Assembly (NCBI RefSeq): GCF_003711225.1
Contig: NZ_CP031030.1
Span: 7,122,501 to 7,186,500 of the forward strand
DNA: 64,000 bases
Reading direction: 5' to 3'
DNA from: Runella sp. SP2
Lineage (GTDB): Bacteria; Bacteroidota; Bacteroidia; Cytophagales; Spirosomataceae
Below, in pieces: positions 54,909 to 64,000 of the stretch. Both the position numbers and the translations under genes were made by a program. Positions within the stretch are counted from its first letter, which is position 1. Each line of letters begins with the position of its first letter. A model generated the notes under the pieces. It saw only the letters and a program-made list of their open reading frames with translations. It had not been told where the DNA came from and did not search any database.

Positions 54909-57900
54909 ATGGCAATTCATTCTACGCCTTTTGAAAGGAGTACAGGCATCCCTTTGCCCCAAAAACGGGTGATGTACACAACGCAAGACAGTAACAAACA
55001 AGAATTTTTTACCCTAACGCGTCGGTTACGCATTGGCTTTAGGGCTAGTGTATTGGCGTTGCTGATGTTGTTGGGGGGCATGGTGCAAGGGGCTTTTGCA
55101 CAAAACCGACAAATCTCAGGGACGGTTTTTGACGCCAGCGGCGTGCCTTTGCCTGGTACGAGCGTGAAAGTAAAGGGTACGGTGACAGGTACCATCTCCG
55201 ACGTCAACGGCAAGTACAGTGTTCAGGCTGCCAACAATGCCACGTTGGTATTTAGCTACATTGGGTATATTTCGCAGGAAGTACTGACCGATAGCCGAAG
55301 CGTCTATGATGTAACACTCCAAGCCGACGCCTCCGCCCTTTCGGAAGTGGTCGTGGTGGGCTATGGCACGCAGAAAAAAGTAAACCTGTCGGGGTCGGTA
55401 GCCACGGTTTCAGGCACAGAGTTGACGCAGCGCCCCGTGCCCAACATGCAAAACCTATTGCAAGGTCGCGTAGCAGGTTTGGACATTATCCAAAGTACGG
55501 GCGAGCCAGGCCGCGACGATGCCTCTTTCCAGCTCAGGGGATTTGGGTCGTTTGGTGCTTCTTCGGCTCCTTTGGTCTTGGTTGATGGGGTCATTGCTTC
55601 TATCAAGAACCTTTCGCCGCAAGACATTGAAAGTGTGACAGTTTTGAAAGATGCCGCGTCGGCTTCTATCTACGGTGCGAGGGCTGCCAACGGGGTTATT
55701 TTGATTACGACCAAAAAAGGAAAAGCAGGCAAAACCCAGATTGAATACAACGGAAGCATGGGTGTAAGCGAAGCCACAAAATACCCCGAGCTGATTACCA
55801 ATTCAGCCACGTATATGGAAATGTACAATTCGGCGCGCCTTCGTAGTGGACAGCCTGCGCTTTATACCCAAGCCCAAATTGATTTGTACAAAAACAACCC
55901 CAACAGCGACAAGTACCCCAATTTTAATTGGTTGGACCATGTGCTAGGCAAAGGCCCGATTCAAAATCACCATATCGGGTTTTCGGGTGGAAACGAGCAG
56001 ACGATTTACAATGCCTCTTTCAATTACTTAGACCAACAAAGTATTACCAAAGGGTATAAGTACAAGCGATACAACGGGTTAATTGACTTTTCGTCGCAAG
56101 TGCACAAGCGGGTACGCGTTGGAACAAACATCAACTTGTCGTTTCAGGATGCAAAAGCACCTTGGTTGACCAACGACAACTTGTTGTTACTCGCCTACGC
56201 CTCAGCACCGACCATGATGCCGTTTTTGCCCGATGGAAGTGGAAGAGCGACTAACCGCGATTTTACGACCAACGGAACAGGAAACCGCAGCGTAGAAGAA
56301 GTGTATGCGACGGGTGGACAATTCACCAAAACGTACAATGTCAACGCCCAGGCATTTGCCGAAGTAAGCATTTTGAAAAACTTAAAATGGATGAGTAAGG
56401 GGGCTATTACGTATTTCGATGAACAATACAAAAACCGTCAGTACCCAACGCAGTCGTTTGCGTATCAGCCCGACGCTTCAGGAAATTATGTGCAAGTAGC
56501 AAACGGTAACCCTAACTTCAACGGGCTTCAACAAAATGAAACCCGCGCTATTACGAAAACCTTTTTCAGTACCCTCAATTACAACACCCAATTTGGTACT
56601 GACCATAATCTGAACTTACTGGCGGGTTATGAGCAACAAAACAACTTCACCGAAAACGTAGGTGGTGCTAGATACGACTTCCCAACCACGTCCATTATGG
56701 TGCTTGATGGTAGCGGTCCGACCAACCAAACAACCAACGGTGGTGCTTCCGAATGGGCCTTGCAGTCGTTGTTTGGAAGGGCTAATTACGATTTCAAAAA
56801 CAAATATTTCCTTGAAGGTAACATTCGCTACGACGGAACGTCACGCGTGGGAATCGACAACCGTTGGGGGATTTTTGGCGGAGGTTCGGGGGCGTGGAAG
56901 CTTTCGGAAGAAAATTTTATTAAAAACAACGTATCGTGGATTGATAACCTAAAATTGCGCGCTTCGTACGGAACGCTTGGAAACCAAGAAATCGGGAACT
57001 ACCCTTACCAAGACGTACTCAACCTAACGGCTTATCCATGGACTTCGTCGCTCACAACGGGGGCGCAGTTGACCCGCTTGGTGACCAAAGATTTGAGATG
57101 GGAAAAAACGTCGATGTTGGATTTTGGGCTAGACGTTGACTTGTTCAAAGGACTTTTTGGCGCTACCATCGACTGGTACAAACGTGACACCCGCGACATC
57201 CTTACGCAGCGCCAAGATTTGCCAAACAGCGTAGGACTTACCGCGCCTATTGTCAATGCAGGAGCGATGCAAAATACGGGGATTGAGTTGGAATTGAGAC
57301 ACAACAAAACCATCAACGAATTCAATTACGGGGTGGGTGTGCTTTTCCACCGCTATCGCAACAAAGTTACCAACTTGTTGGCCGAGACCTTAGGTACAAT
57401 CGAAATTGGGCAGCCGTATAACAACTTCTTTATGTATGAGTGGGTGGGTATTTTCCAAAGCCAAGACGAAATCAACAGCTCGCCCAAGCAACCTAACTCA
57501 GGTACGCTCAAACCAGGTGATTTGAAAATCAGAGACTTAGATGGCAACGGCACCGTTGGCCCCGAAGACCGAGTGCGTATTAGCCGTTTTCCTTCGTACA
57601 ACTACTCGTTTAACCTCAACGCAGGCTGGAAAGGTTTTAACCTAACGGCGTTTTTCCAAGGGGTACAGGGAATAAAGACCCAAGTGAGCGGTTGGGGGTA
57701 TGAGCCGTTCCAACAAGGTTCTGCGCCTCCGTTGCGCTTCCTAAACGCTTGGTCGCCTACCAATCCTAGCACGACCGTTCCTGCCGTGTATCAAGTGGGC
57801 TACCCAGGGGTGTCAGGTTATACCTCTACGTATTTCTTGCAAGATGCGTCGTATTTGCGTTTGAAAAACTTGTACCTCTCTTACACTTTCAATCAAGACA

Positions 57901-58067
57901 TCCTCAGCAAAGTAGGAGCCAAAGGGTTGATTGTGTATTTCTCGGGTGACAATTTAATTACGTGGACAAAATACGAAGGAAACGACCCCGAAAGAGCAGG
58001 TTCAGGACGATTTGCGCAATTCCCTCAGTTGAAAATTTTTACGGGAGGATTGAACATCAAATTTTAG
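54909..58067 (+). CDS. SusC/RagA family TonB-linked outer membrane transporter
   Basis: 1052 residues. A long N-terminus precedes the signal (SVLALLMLLGGMVQGAFAQ, ending near 65); then a carboxypeptidase-regulatory-like domain (QISGTVFDASGVPLPGTSVKVKG, about 66-140); the plug with SEVVVVGYGTQKKVNLSGSVA (from about 147) and RGANGVILITTKKGK-like block; then a 22-strand barrel ending LKIFTGGLNIKF. It imports an oligosaccharide together with SusD. An ATG at 54972 would give a shorter start. First gene of the pair. Confidence 0.96.
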   Translation: MAIHSTPFERSTGIPLPQKRVMYTTQDSNKQEFFTLTRRLRIGFRASVLALLMLLGGMVQGAFAQNRQISGTVFDASGVPLPGTSVKVKGTVTGTISDVNGKYSVQAANNATLVFSYIGYISQEVLTDSRSVYDVTLQADASALSEVVVVGYGTQKKVNLSGSVATVSGTELTQRPVPNMQNLLQGRVAGLDIIQSTGEPGRDDASFQLRGFGSFGASSAPLVLVDGVIASIKNLSPQDIESVTVLKDAASASIYGARAANGVILITTKKGKAGKTQIEYNGSMGVSEATKYPELITNSATYMEMYNSARLRSGQPALYTQAQIDLYKNNPNSDKYPNFNWLDHVLGKGPIQNHHIGFSGGNEQTIYNASFNYLDQQSITKGYKYKRYNGLIDFSSQVHKRVRVGTNINLSFQDAKAPWLTNDNLLLLAYASAPTMMPFLPDGSGRATNRDFTTNGTGNRSVEEVYATGGQFTKTYNVNAQAFAEVSILKNLKWMSKGAITYFDEQYKNRQYPTQSFAYQPDASGNYVQVANGNPNFNGLQQNETRAITKTFFSTLNYNTQFGTDHNLNLLAGYEQQNNFTENVGGARYDFPTTSIMVLDGSGPTNQTTNGGASEWALQSLFGRANYDFKNKYFLEGNIRYDGTSRVGIDNRWGIFGGGSGAWKLSEENFIKNNVSWIDNLKLRASYGTLGNQEIGNYPYQDVLNLTAYPWTSSLTTGAQLTRLVTKDLRWEKTSMLDFGLDVDLFKGLFGATIDWYKRDTRDILTQRQDLPNSVGLTAPIVNAGAMQNTGIELELRHNKTINEFNYGVGVLFHRYRNKVTNLLAETLGTIEIGQPYNNFFMYEWVGIFQSQDEINSSPKQPNSGTLKPGDLKIRDLDGNGTVGPEDRVRISRFPSYNYSFNLNAGWKGFNLTAFFQGVQGIKTQVSGWGYEPFQQGSAPPLRFLNAWSPTNPSTTVPAVYQVGYPGVSGYTSTYFLQDASYLRLKNLYLSYTFNQDILSKVGAKGLIVYFSGDNLITWTKYEGNDPERAGSGRFAQFPQLKIFTGGLNIKF

Positions 58068-58109
58068 GTGAAACCGCGCTTTAGTACTCATTTTAAACGT
58101 TCGACAACA

Positions 58110-59627
58110 ATGAAATTTTATAAAAAATACATGACCCAATGCCTCGCAGCTTTGATGTGCTTCAGCACGTTGAGTTCTTGCGATAAAGACTTTTTGGATA
58201 AAAACCCACTGAATGCCATCTCGGGCGCGACATTCTGGAAAACCGAAACCGACGTTACCATGGCGTTGGCGGGGGTGTACCGCACACTTCAAAACGGGAT
58301 TTATGGCCACCGCAAGCCGTTTTTTGATGCATACTCTGACAATGCCTATGACCGACATAATTATTTTGGGTATCAGGCCGTAACCCTAGGCGTTGTGAAC
58401 CCAAGTAATGTCAACTCGGGGCTTTACAACCAGCCTTATGCGGGAATTGCGGCTTGTAATTATTTTTTAGAAAACGTGGGTTCAGTCGCGGCGGTGTCGC
58501 AAGCCAATAAAGACCTGTACTCGGCCGAAGTACGCTTCTTGCGGGCCATGTACTATTTTGACTTGGTACAAATGTTTGGCGGAGTGGTCTTGTACAAAGT
58601 AGCTCCCAAAACCGCCGAAGAAGCCAAAATCAAACAGAGCACCAAAGAAGAAGTACTCGCCTTTGTGTTGGAAGACTTGGATTATGCCATTTCAAAACTA
58701 CCCGCCACTGCCTATACAGGACGTGTCGTAAAAGCCAGTGCGCAGTTTTTGAAAGCCCGCGTGCGGCTCTACCAACAAAACTGGGCGGAGGCTGCGACCA
58801 TCACCAACGAGATAATCAACTCAAAGTTGTTTTCGATTTATCAGGGTGGATACGCCAATCTCTTTTTGACAACTACCCAACAAAATAACAACGAGATATT
58901 GTTTTCGACCAAATACTTGGCACCTAACAACCCTCAGGGCAACGAAGGAATGTTGGTGGAAATTGGTTGGTACGGTGCCATTGCTCCTTATCAAAACTTG
59001 GTGGACGAATACGAAATGACCAACGGGAAGATGATTTCGGAAGCAGGCTCTGGCTACGACGCGGCTAATCCTTACACCAACCGTGACCCACGTTTGCGCA
59101 TGACGATTAAAGCGCCTGGTGACCCAGAAACGACCAATTTTATCCATACTGACCCACTTCTAACGGGCTTTGCGCAGAAAAAGTACATGGATTTGTCGAA
59201 ATTGCCGTACGATAGAACCAAGATTCCAGTGACCGACATGAACGTGGTACACATGCGCTATGCCGAAGTACTTTTGGCGTATGCCGAAGCCAAAAACGAA
59301 GTGTCGGGGCCTGATGCGAGTATTTACGACGCGCTCAACGCCATTCGTACTCGGACGAGTGTGAAACTCCCTGCGGTGGATCAAACAAAATACAACACCA
59401 AAGAATCGTTGCGGGAGTTTATTCGTCACGAGCGCCGCGTGGAATTGGCCTTGGAAGGACACCGTTATTTTGATTTGAAACGCTGGAATGCGATGGCTTC
59501 GAGACTAACCGCGGTAAAAAACCCTGCGGGACAAACGTTGGTGTTTGGAGAGAAAAACAACGTGTTGCCGTTCCCTCAGTCGGAAGTGGATAGAAATAAA
59601 AGCTTGACGCAGAATACAGGATATTAA
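58110..59627 (+). CDS. SusD/RagB family nutrient-binding outer membrane lipoprotein
   Basis: 505 residues. Lipoprotein signal ending FSTLSSC, followed by DKDFLDKNPLNAISGATFWKTETDV, the usual SusD start. TPR-type helices include YSAEVRFLRAMYYFDLVQMFGG; the C-terminus has RRVELALEGHRYFDLKRWN and NVLPFPQSEVDRNKSLTQNTGY. The frame is open from a GTG at 58068, but the ATG at 58110 gives a proper signal peptide. It follows susC by 42 nt and ends before a strong terminator. Confidence 0.95.
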   Translation: MKFYKKYMTQCLAALMCFSTLSSCDKDFLDKNPLNAISGATFWKTETDVTMALAGVYRTLQNGIYGHRKPFFDAYSDNAYDRHNYFGYQAVTLGVVNPSNVNSGLYNQPYAGIAACNYFLENVGSVAAVSQANKDLYSAEVRFLRAMYYFDLVQMFGGVVLYKVAPKTAEEAKIKQSTKEEVLAFVLEDLDYAISKLPATAYTGRVVKASAQFLKARVRLYQQNWAEAATITNEIINSKLFSIYQGGYANLFLTTTQQNNNEILFSTKYLAPNNPQGNEGMLVEIGWYGAIAPYQNLVDEYEMTNGKMISEAGSGYDAANPYTNRDPRLRMTIKAPGDPETTNFIHTDPLLTGFAQKKYMDLSKLPYDRTKIPVTDMNVVHMRYAEVLLAYAEAKNEVSGPDASIYDALNAIRTRTSVKLPAVDQTKYNTKESLREFIRHERRVELALEGHRYFDLKRWNAMASRLTAVKNPAGQTLVFGEKNNVLPFPQSEVDRNKSLTQNTGY

Positions 59628-59651
59628 TTGTTGATTGTTTACCTCTAATCG

Positions 59652-59690
59652 GGAAGGTGTACGTTTTTTGTATGCCTTCCTTTTGTTTTT
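59652..59690 (+). terminator. Intrinsic terminator of susC/susD
   Basis: GGAAGGTGTAC and GTATGCCTTCC pair (two G-U) with a T-rich loop, followed by TTTTGTTTTT. Confidence 0.85.
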
Positions 59691-59692
59691 AA

Positions 59693-59917
59693 TATGTTGC
59701 CGTTCAAGAAATGCTGATGCAAACCGTGGGTGACACGATTTATTTGTTGCCCGCTTGGCCTAAGAACTGGGACGTGGATTTTAAGCTACATGCTCCTAAA
59801 AATACAACGATTACAGGGACAGTCAAACAAGGCAAACTGATGAAATTGGAGGTTTTTCCAAAAATGCGTAGGACAAATATTAAAGTAATGGGTAATGTTG
59901 GTAGGCAAGGCAAATAA
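59693..59917 (+). pseudogene. C-terminal remnant of a large glycoside hydrolase
   Basis: The frame reads YVAVQEMLMQTVGDTIYLLPAW, then PKNWDVDFKLHAPKNTTITG and a VKQGKLMKLEVFPKMRRTNIKV tail. This matches the conserved C-terminal barrel-plus-beta-sandwich end of GH95-like or DUF5703-type glycosidases, beginning in the middle of their last catalytic helix. There is no start codon or upstream domain; DNA before 59693 is the susD terminator. It is the scar of a deletion between susD and the sialidase gene. The exact parent family is uncertain. The ATG at 59711 is probably not used. Confidence 0.7.
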
Positions 59918-59954
59918 ATGCCGTTGGCTATTAGTCTCTTTTCCTAGTTACATC

Positions 59955-61091
59955 ATGATGAATTTGTTAAAACTGCTGAGCGTAAGCTTGGTACTTATGG
60001 TTTCTTTTGCGGCTTTTGGGCAAGATGGAAACGTTCTCTTCAAAGCAGGAGACGATGGTTATCAGTGCTTTCGTATTCCTGCGATGGTGACAACCAAAAA
60101 AGGAACGTTGCTGGCCTTTGCAGAAGCTCGTAAAAAGGGATGCAACGATGCGGGTGATATTGATTTGGTGTTAAAACGCTCCAACGACGGCGGTAAAACG
60201 TGGTCTGAAATGAGTATTGTTTGGGACGACGCCGACAATACCTGTGGTAATCCTGCTCCCGTGGTGGATCAAAAAACTGGCAACATTGTGTTACTCTCGA
60301 CGTGGAATTTGGGCAGTGATCACGAAAGACAAATCATTGACCAAACCAGTAAAGATACGCGCCGTGTTTTTGTGCTATCGTCCAGCGACGACGGGCTGAG
60401 TTGGTCAAAAGCCCGCGAAATCACGGCCGACGTAAAACTTCCCAACTGGACTTGGTACGCCACGGGGCCTTGCAACGGGATTCAGATGCAGTCCAAAAAA
60501 TATAAAGGGCGATTGGTGATTCCCTGCGACCACATTGAGGCCAATACCAAAAAATATTTTTCGCACAGCATTCATTCCGACGACGGCGGACAAACCTGGC
60601 AGTTGGGCGGAACGACGCCTTCCGACCAAGTAAATGAGTGCAGCGTGGCTGAATTGCCCAAGGGAGTTTTAATGCTGAATATGCGCAATTATACGTCGGT
60701 ACGCGTGCGGCAAGTATCGATGAGCAAAGATGGTGGAGCAACGTGGTCGGAACTGCAACGAGATACTACCCTGATTGAGCCTGTATGTCAAGGAAGTTTG
60801 CTGTGGTACGGGAAAAAAGGCAGAAAACCATTGTTGGCTTTTTCCAATCCCGCCCATCAAAAAACAAGAGCCAACATGACAGTGCGGCTATCGTACGACC
60901 AAGGCAAGTCGTGGAAGCAAAGCCACGTAGTCTATGAAGGCCCTTCGGCTTATTCCAATTTGGCGATTTTACCCAACGGAAACTTGGCGTGTTTTTACGA
61001 AGCAGGCAAAAAAAGTCCTTACGAAAGCATCGTTTTTAAAGAGCTGTCGTTCGACGATTTCACTACGTCCATTTACTCAGAAAAACGCTGA
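59955..61091 (+). CDS. GH33 family sialidase (exported)
   Basis: 378 residues. Signal peptide [23 protein letters not shown]. The FRIP motif is [24 protein letters not shown] near 38 (first Arg of the triad), and there are five Asp-box-like turns: [36 protein letters not shown] and SYDQGKSWK. It removes terminal sialic acid from glycans in the periplasm or at the surface. No sialic acid catabolism genes are in the window. A start at 59895 is open but gives no signal peptide. Its 3' end overlaps the convergent LytTR gene by 29 nt. Confidence 0.93.
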   Translation: MMNLLKLLSVSLVLMVSFAAFGQDGNVLFKAGDDGYQCFRIPAMVTTKKGTLLAFAEARKKGCNDAGDIDLVLKRSNDGGKTWSEMSIVWDDADNTCGNPAPVVDQKTGNIVLLSTWNLGSDHERQIIDQTSKDTRRVFVLSSSDDGLSWSKAREITADVKLPNWTWYATGPCNGIQMQSKKYKGRLVIPCDHIEANTKKYFSHSIHSDDGGQTWQLGGTTPSDQVNECSVAELPKGVLMLNMRNYTSVRVRQVSMSKDGGATWSELQRDTTLIEPVCQGSLLWYGKKGRKPLLAFSNPAHQKTRANMTVRLSYDQGKSWKQSHVVYEGPSAYSNLAILPNGNLACFYEAGKKSPYESIVFKELSFDDFTTSIYSEKR

Positions 61092-61821
61092 AGGCATCTT
61101 TGTACTGGTCGCTGACGGGAATTGTCATCGTCCCAATTTGAATGCTATTTCGGGTGAGGCTGGAGATTTTATCCAACGAAACAATAAACGACCGATGTAC
61201 CCGCATAAACTTGCGGGGAGGAAGTTTATCTTCCAAAGCCTTTAGGCTCGTCAACGACAAAATAGGTTTGTTGCTTCCCTGAAGGTGAACTTTGACGTAA
61301 TCCTTTAGCCCTTCGATGTACAAAATATCCTTGAAAGCGACTCGAACAAGCTGGTATTCAACCTTCAAGAAGAGCGAATCTTCTTCGGGTTCGGCGGCAA
61401 CAGGCGCTGCTGTAACGGCAGGGGTTGGCGCGGGGCGGTTGATTAACTCAAAATACGCCTTGGCTTTGTTGGCAGCCCGCAGAAATTCTTCGTAGTTGAA
61501 AGGTTTCAACAAATAGTCTAAGGCATCGACTTTGTAGCCCTCAATGGCAAAATTGTTGAATGCCGTCGTGAAGATAATGCGCGGGCCAGCGCCATTTTGT
61601 TGGGCTTGTCCCAAAACCCGCGCAAGCTCAATACCCGTCAAATCGGGCATTTGGATGTCCAAAAAAATGAGGTCAACTTTCTGGTCATGTAACCCTTGTA
61701 GTGCTTCTACGGCGCTGGAGTATTTGCCGACCAACGTCAGAAATGGCGTTTTTTCGATAAACACACTGACCAATCCCAAAGCGAGGGGTTCGTCATCAAC
61801 GGCTATGCAAGTCAGGTTCAT
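61063..61821 (-). CDS. LytTR family response regulator
   Basis: 252 residues. Receiver domain with acceptor Asp in [15 protein letters not shown] and Lys in [11 protein letters not shown]; Pro/Ala-rich linker ([19 protein letters not shown]); LytTR DNA-binding domain at the C-terminus ([45 protein letters not shown]). It overlaps the kinase gene by 26 nt and the convergent sialidase by 29 nt. Confidence 0.94.
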   Translation of the reverse strand: MNLTCIAVDDEPLALGLVSVFIEKTPFLTLVGKYSSAVEALQGLHDQKVDLIFLDIQMPDLTGIELARVLGQAQQNGAGPRIIFTTAFNNFAIEGYKVDALDYLLKPFNYEEFLRAANKAKAYFELINRPAPTPAVTAAPVAAEPEEDSLFLKVEYQLVRVAFKDILYIEGLKDYVKVHLQGSNKPILSLTSLKALEDKLPPRKFMRVHRSFIVSLDKISSLTRNSIQIGTMTIPVSDQYKDAFSVFLSKWT

Positions 61822-62917
61822 AGGAAGGAGTTTGGGTCGATTGCGTTACATTAGGTGTTTGAATCACCAGTAGCACTAAGTATTCGTTGGTGGGGGTTTG
61901 CTCGGTGATGTCGAGGCGATAGCGGTTAGGATAAAGCAAATCCAACCGACGGCGGGTATTTACCAAACCAATGCCATTGCTCTCGTCCAAAGTAGGCCCT
62001 TTTCCCGAAAAGAGGGTATTTCTAACTTCTACTCTGAGGGTAGCGCCTTCTTGTGTCAAACCTACAAAAATTTCGCTGGGTTGTGTAGCACTGACGCCAT
62101 GTTTGAAGGCATTTTCCAAAAACGGCAACAAAAGCATGGGCGCAATCGATACATCGTGGTAAGGCTCGGGTTTGTCGAACGTTATTTTGACTTTATCCGT
62201 CAAACGCAGTTGCATGAGCTGGATGTAGTCCTGTAAAAATGCAATTTCATGGCTCAGGCTCACCATGCCTTCTTTGGTTTCGTACAACACATACCGCATC
62301 ATGCGCGAAAGCCGATGTAGCGCCTCACGGGCATGTTCTACGTCGAGCATTGTCAACGCATAGATGTTATTGAGGGTGTTAAAGAAAAAGTGAGGGTTGA
62401 TTTGTGCCTTTAAAAAAGACAATTCGGACGTTACTTTTTCTTGTTCGAGTTGTTCACGGATGTGTGCGTCTTTTTGCCATTTTTGAACCATCGTCAAGCT
62501 GGTACTTGCTCCCAGCGACAAGAGCGAATAAAGCAGGGTAAAGGTATCAAAACGACGCCCCCTAGCTATGCCATCCCATTTTTTATCGGGACGAACGGCC
62601 TTGTGCCAAAGCTCAGGTAAATTCAACCAAGACTCCACTCCCTGAATCGTCCAATAAATGACGAATACCACGGCAGCTATCGAGATCAAGTACCACAAGG
62701 TGTGGTTTTTAAAAAGCAATTTGGGTATGAGTACTTTGGCGTTAAAATAAAAACTACTGATAAGCAGCACCAAAAGTATCCATTGTTTCACCCAGTATTC
62801 ATCTGGAACAGCCAGCCGTCCACCAAAGGGTGGCATTAAGACCAGCCCTGAGATGAGGGACCATGCCAAAAGATGAATGACAAGCGGTAGGTTTTTTCTA
62901 TTCGGATTGAGTAACAT
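61796..62917 (-). CDS. LytS/YehU-type sensor histidine kinase
   Basis: 373 residues with four N-terminal membrane spans (VIHLLAWSLISGLVLMPPFGG, WILLVLLISSFYFNAKVLI, LWYLISIAAVVFVIYW) and the His_kinase domain starting LKAQINPHFFFNTLNNIYALTM with the phosphorylated His. The ATP-binding part has LLPFLENAFKHGVS and GIGLVNTRRRLDLLYP. It works with the overlapping LytTR regulator. It is transcribed away from rsmH. Input signal unknown. Confidence 0.94.
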   Translation of the reverse strand: MLLNPNRKNLPLVIHLLAWSLISGLVLMPPFGGRLAVPDEYWVKQWILLVLLISSFYFNAKVLIPKLLFKNHTLWYLISIAAVVFVIYWTIQGVESWLNLPELWHKAVRPDKKWDGIARGRRFDTFTLLYSLLSLGASTSLTMVQKWQKDAHIREQLEQEKVTSELSFLKAQINPHFFFNTLNNIYALTMLDVEHAREALHRLSRMMRYVLYETKEGMVSLSHEIAFLQDYIQLMQLRLTDKVKITFDKPEPYHDVSIAPMLLLPFLENAFKHGVSATQPSEIFVGLTQEGATLRVEVRNTLFSGKGPTLDESNGIGLVNTRRRLDLLYPNRYRLDITEQTPTNEYLVLLVIQTPNVTQSTQTPSYEPDLHSR

Positions 62918-63101
62918 GCGTTTCCTAATACAGTATGACGGAACAATCTTACTGAAAAAATAAAAATGATGGTTGTTATAATCGGCAGTTTATGGAAATT
63001 TACCGATAAAATACAGACCTGATTCTTTTGGCAATCAATGAATTGGTTAAGTGTCTGTAAAAAAGAAAGTTTAATAACTGTCCCTCTTCTCAACAAGTTG
63101 C

Positions 63102-63109
63102 TAAATTTG
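63102..63109 (+). promoter_or_regulatory. -7 box of rsmH
   Basis: TAAATTTG matches TAnnTTTG, 52 nt before the ATG at 63162. The rest of the gap 62918-63161 shows no gene. Confidence 0.5.
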
Positions 63110-63161
63110 TGGCGGTTCGCATACCCATATACTAAAACGAACCCAGCAGCTAAAAACCGAG

Positions 63162-64000
63162 ATGTATCATAACCCAGTATTATTGGAAGAATGTTTGGAA
63201 GCATTAGACATACAGCCCGACGGCGTGTATGTGGACGTGACGTTTGGCGGCGGTGGTCACTCAAAAGCGATTTTGGCGCGCTTGGGTGAAAAAGGCCGTT
63301 TGTTTGCCTTTGACCAAGACCCCGACGCGCGGGCCAATGCCGAAGCCATCAACGACAAACGCTTAACGTTTGTGGATGCCAATTTTCGTTACCTTCAAAA
63401 ATACCTTCGCCTGTACGGTGTCAAGCAAGTCAATGGGATTTTGGGCGACTTGGGCGTTTCATCGCACCAGTTTGATACCCCAGAACGGGGTTTTTCTACG
63501 CGTTTTGAGGCATCGCTTGACATGCGCATGAACCCCCGAATTGGCAAAACCGCTCGCGATATTATCGATACCTATACCGTGGAGGAATTACACCGTATTT
63601 TTGGAATGTACGGCGAACTCCAAAATGCCAAAACTGCGGCGCAGGCCATTGTAGCGGCCCGTGCTAATCGCTCGATTGAAACAGTAACCGACCTCAAGAC
63701 TGCCCTGCAACGGTTTGCCCCCCGTGGGAAAGAGAACAAATACTTTGCGCAGGTGTTTCAGGCGCTGCGGATTGAGGTAAACGAAGAAATGGCCGTTTTG
63801 CAAGAGTTTCTCACGCAGTCGGCCGAAGTGCTCAAGCCTCAGGGGCGTTTGGTGGTGATGTCGTATCATTCATTAGAAGATCGCCTTGTTAAAAACTTCA
63901 TTGCCAAGGGGAAATTTTTTGGGGAAGTCGAAAAAGATTTTTTTGGAAACGACCTCAAGCCATTGCAAGCCATCACCCGTAAGCCTATTGAAGCCAGTCC
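63162..64000 (+). CDS. rsmH: 16S rRNA (cytosine(1402)-N(4))-methyltransferase, cut by window end
   Basis: 279 codons visible, no stop before the window ends. Starts MYHNPVLLEECLEAL, the standard RsmH N-terminus. The SAM-binding motif is VDVTFGGGGHSKAIL near 22-36; further blocks are GILGDLGVSSHQFDTPERGFSTR, FGMYGELQNAKTAAQAI, KYFAQVFQALRIEVNEEM and GRLVVMSYHSLEDRLVKNF. It methylates C1402 of 16S rRNA. It is normally the second gene of the division (dcw) cluster after mraZ; no mraZ lies upstream here. Confidence 0.95.
   Translation, partial: MYHNPVLLEECLEALDIQPDGVYVDVTFGGGGHSKAILARLGEKGRLFAFDQDPDARANAEAINDKRLTFVDANFRYLQKYLRLYGVKQVNGILGDLGVSSHQFDTPERGFSTRFEASLDMRMNPRIGKTARDIIDTYTVEELHRIFGMYGELQNAKTAAQAIVAARANRSIETVTDLKTALQRFAPRGKENKYFAQVFQALRIEVNEEMAVLQEFLTQSAEVLKPQGRLVVMSYHSLEDRLVKNFIAKGKFFGEVEKDFFGNDLKPLQAITRKPIEAS

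Overview
The window is chromosomal DNA of a Bacteroidota, most likely order Cytophagales (a Runella/Spirosoma-like family Spirosomataceae member; the genus is an inference). The grounds are SusC/SusD proteins, a type IX secretion (T9SS) C-terminal signal on a giant surface protein, LytS/LytTR and AraC regulators, and repeated TAnnTTTG promoter boxes (the Bacteroidota -7 element), with no obvious Shine-Dalgarno sequences. The rRNA operon end, dnaE, thrC and rsmH indicate a core chromosomal context.

Layout. 1-2.16 kb: 3' part of 23S rRNA, 5S rRNA and the operon terminator. 2.2-3.7 kb: an ISL3/ISAon1-type insertion sequence with a tandemly duplicated left end and a transposase broken by a 16-bp GC-rich insertion. 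3.8-6.0 kb: membrane pyrophosphatase (hppA). 6.2-18.1 kb: one 3965-residue secreted repeat protein. 18.3-19.9 kb: a two-gene operon of a cytochrome c lipoprotein and a ScyD-like propeller lipoprotein. 20.0-21.06 kb: an apparently orphaned promoter and signal-peptide stub, then an MntA/HepT toxin-antitoxin pair directly in front of dnaE. 24.8-33.9 kb: periplasmic and housekeeping genes (redox-dead thioredoxin-like protein, VapBC-like pair, M23 peptidase, SMP-30 propeller, TlpA reductase, PspC/LiaF-like envelope-stress operon, GNAT, thrC). 34.2-37.2 kb: rhaT and a BlaR1/BlaI-like pair with its operator. 37.5-41.8 kb: DUF6600 protein, LytS/LytTR pair and an AraC regulator. 42.3-48.6 kb: a three-gene operon of planctomycete-type cytochrome (PSCyt1), DUF1549/DUF1553 and DUF1501 proteins. 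48.7-51.1 kb: ECF sigma factor, probable membrane anti-sigma partner and an envelope protein. 51.1-61.1 kb: a glycan-use region with AraC regulator, GH95 fucosidase, SusC/SusD pair, a glycosidase remnant and a GH33 sialidase. 61.1-62.9 kb: a second LytS/LytTR pair. 63.1 kb to the end: rsmH, cut by the window edge.

How the parts fit. The GH95, SusCD and GH33 genes look like a small polysaccharide/glycoprotein utilisation region for fucosylated and sialylated glycans. Its SusC promoter carries a roughly 42-bp box that also lies, at exactly the same distance from the -7 element, in front of the PSCyt1/DUF1553/DUF1501 operon 12 kb away. This suggests one activator drives both. It is the most interesting unexplained signal here, because the biochemical role of the DUF1501/DUF1553 module is unknown. 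Function calls rest on motif recognition by eye; no database search was run.
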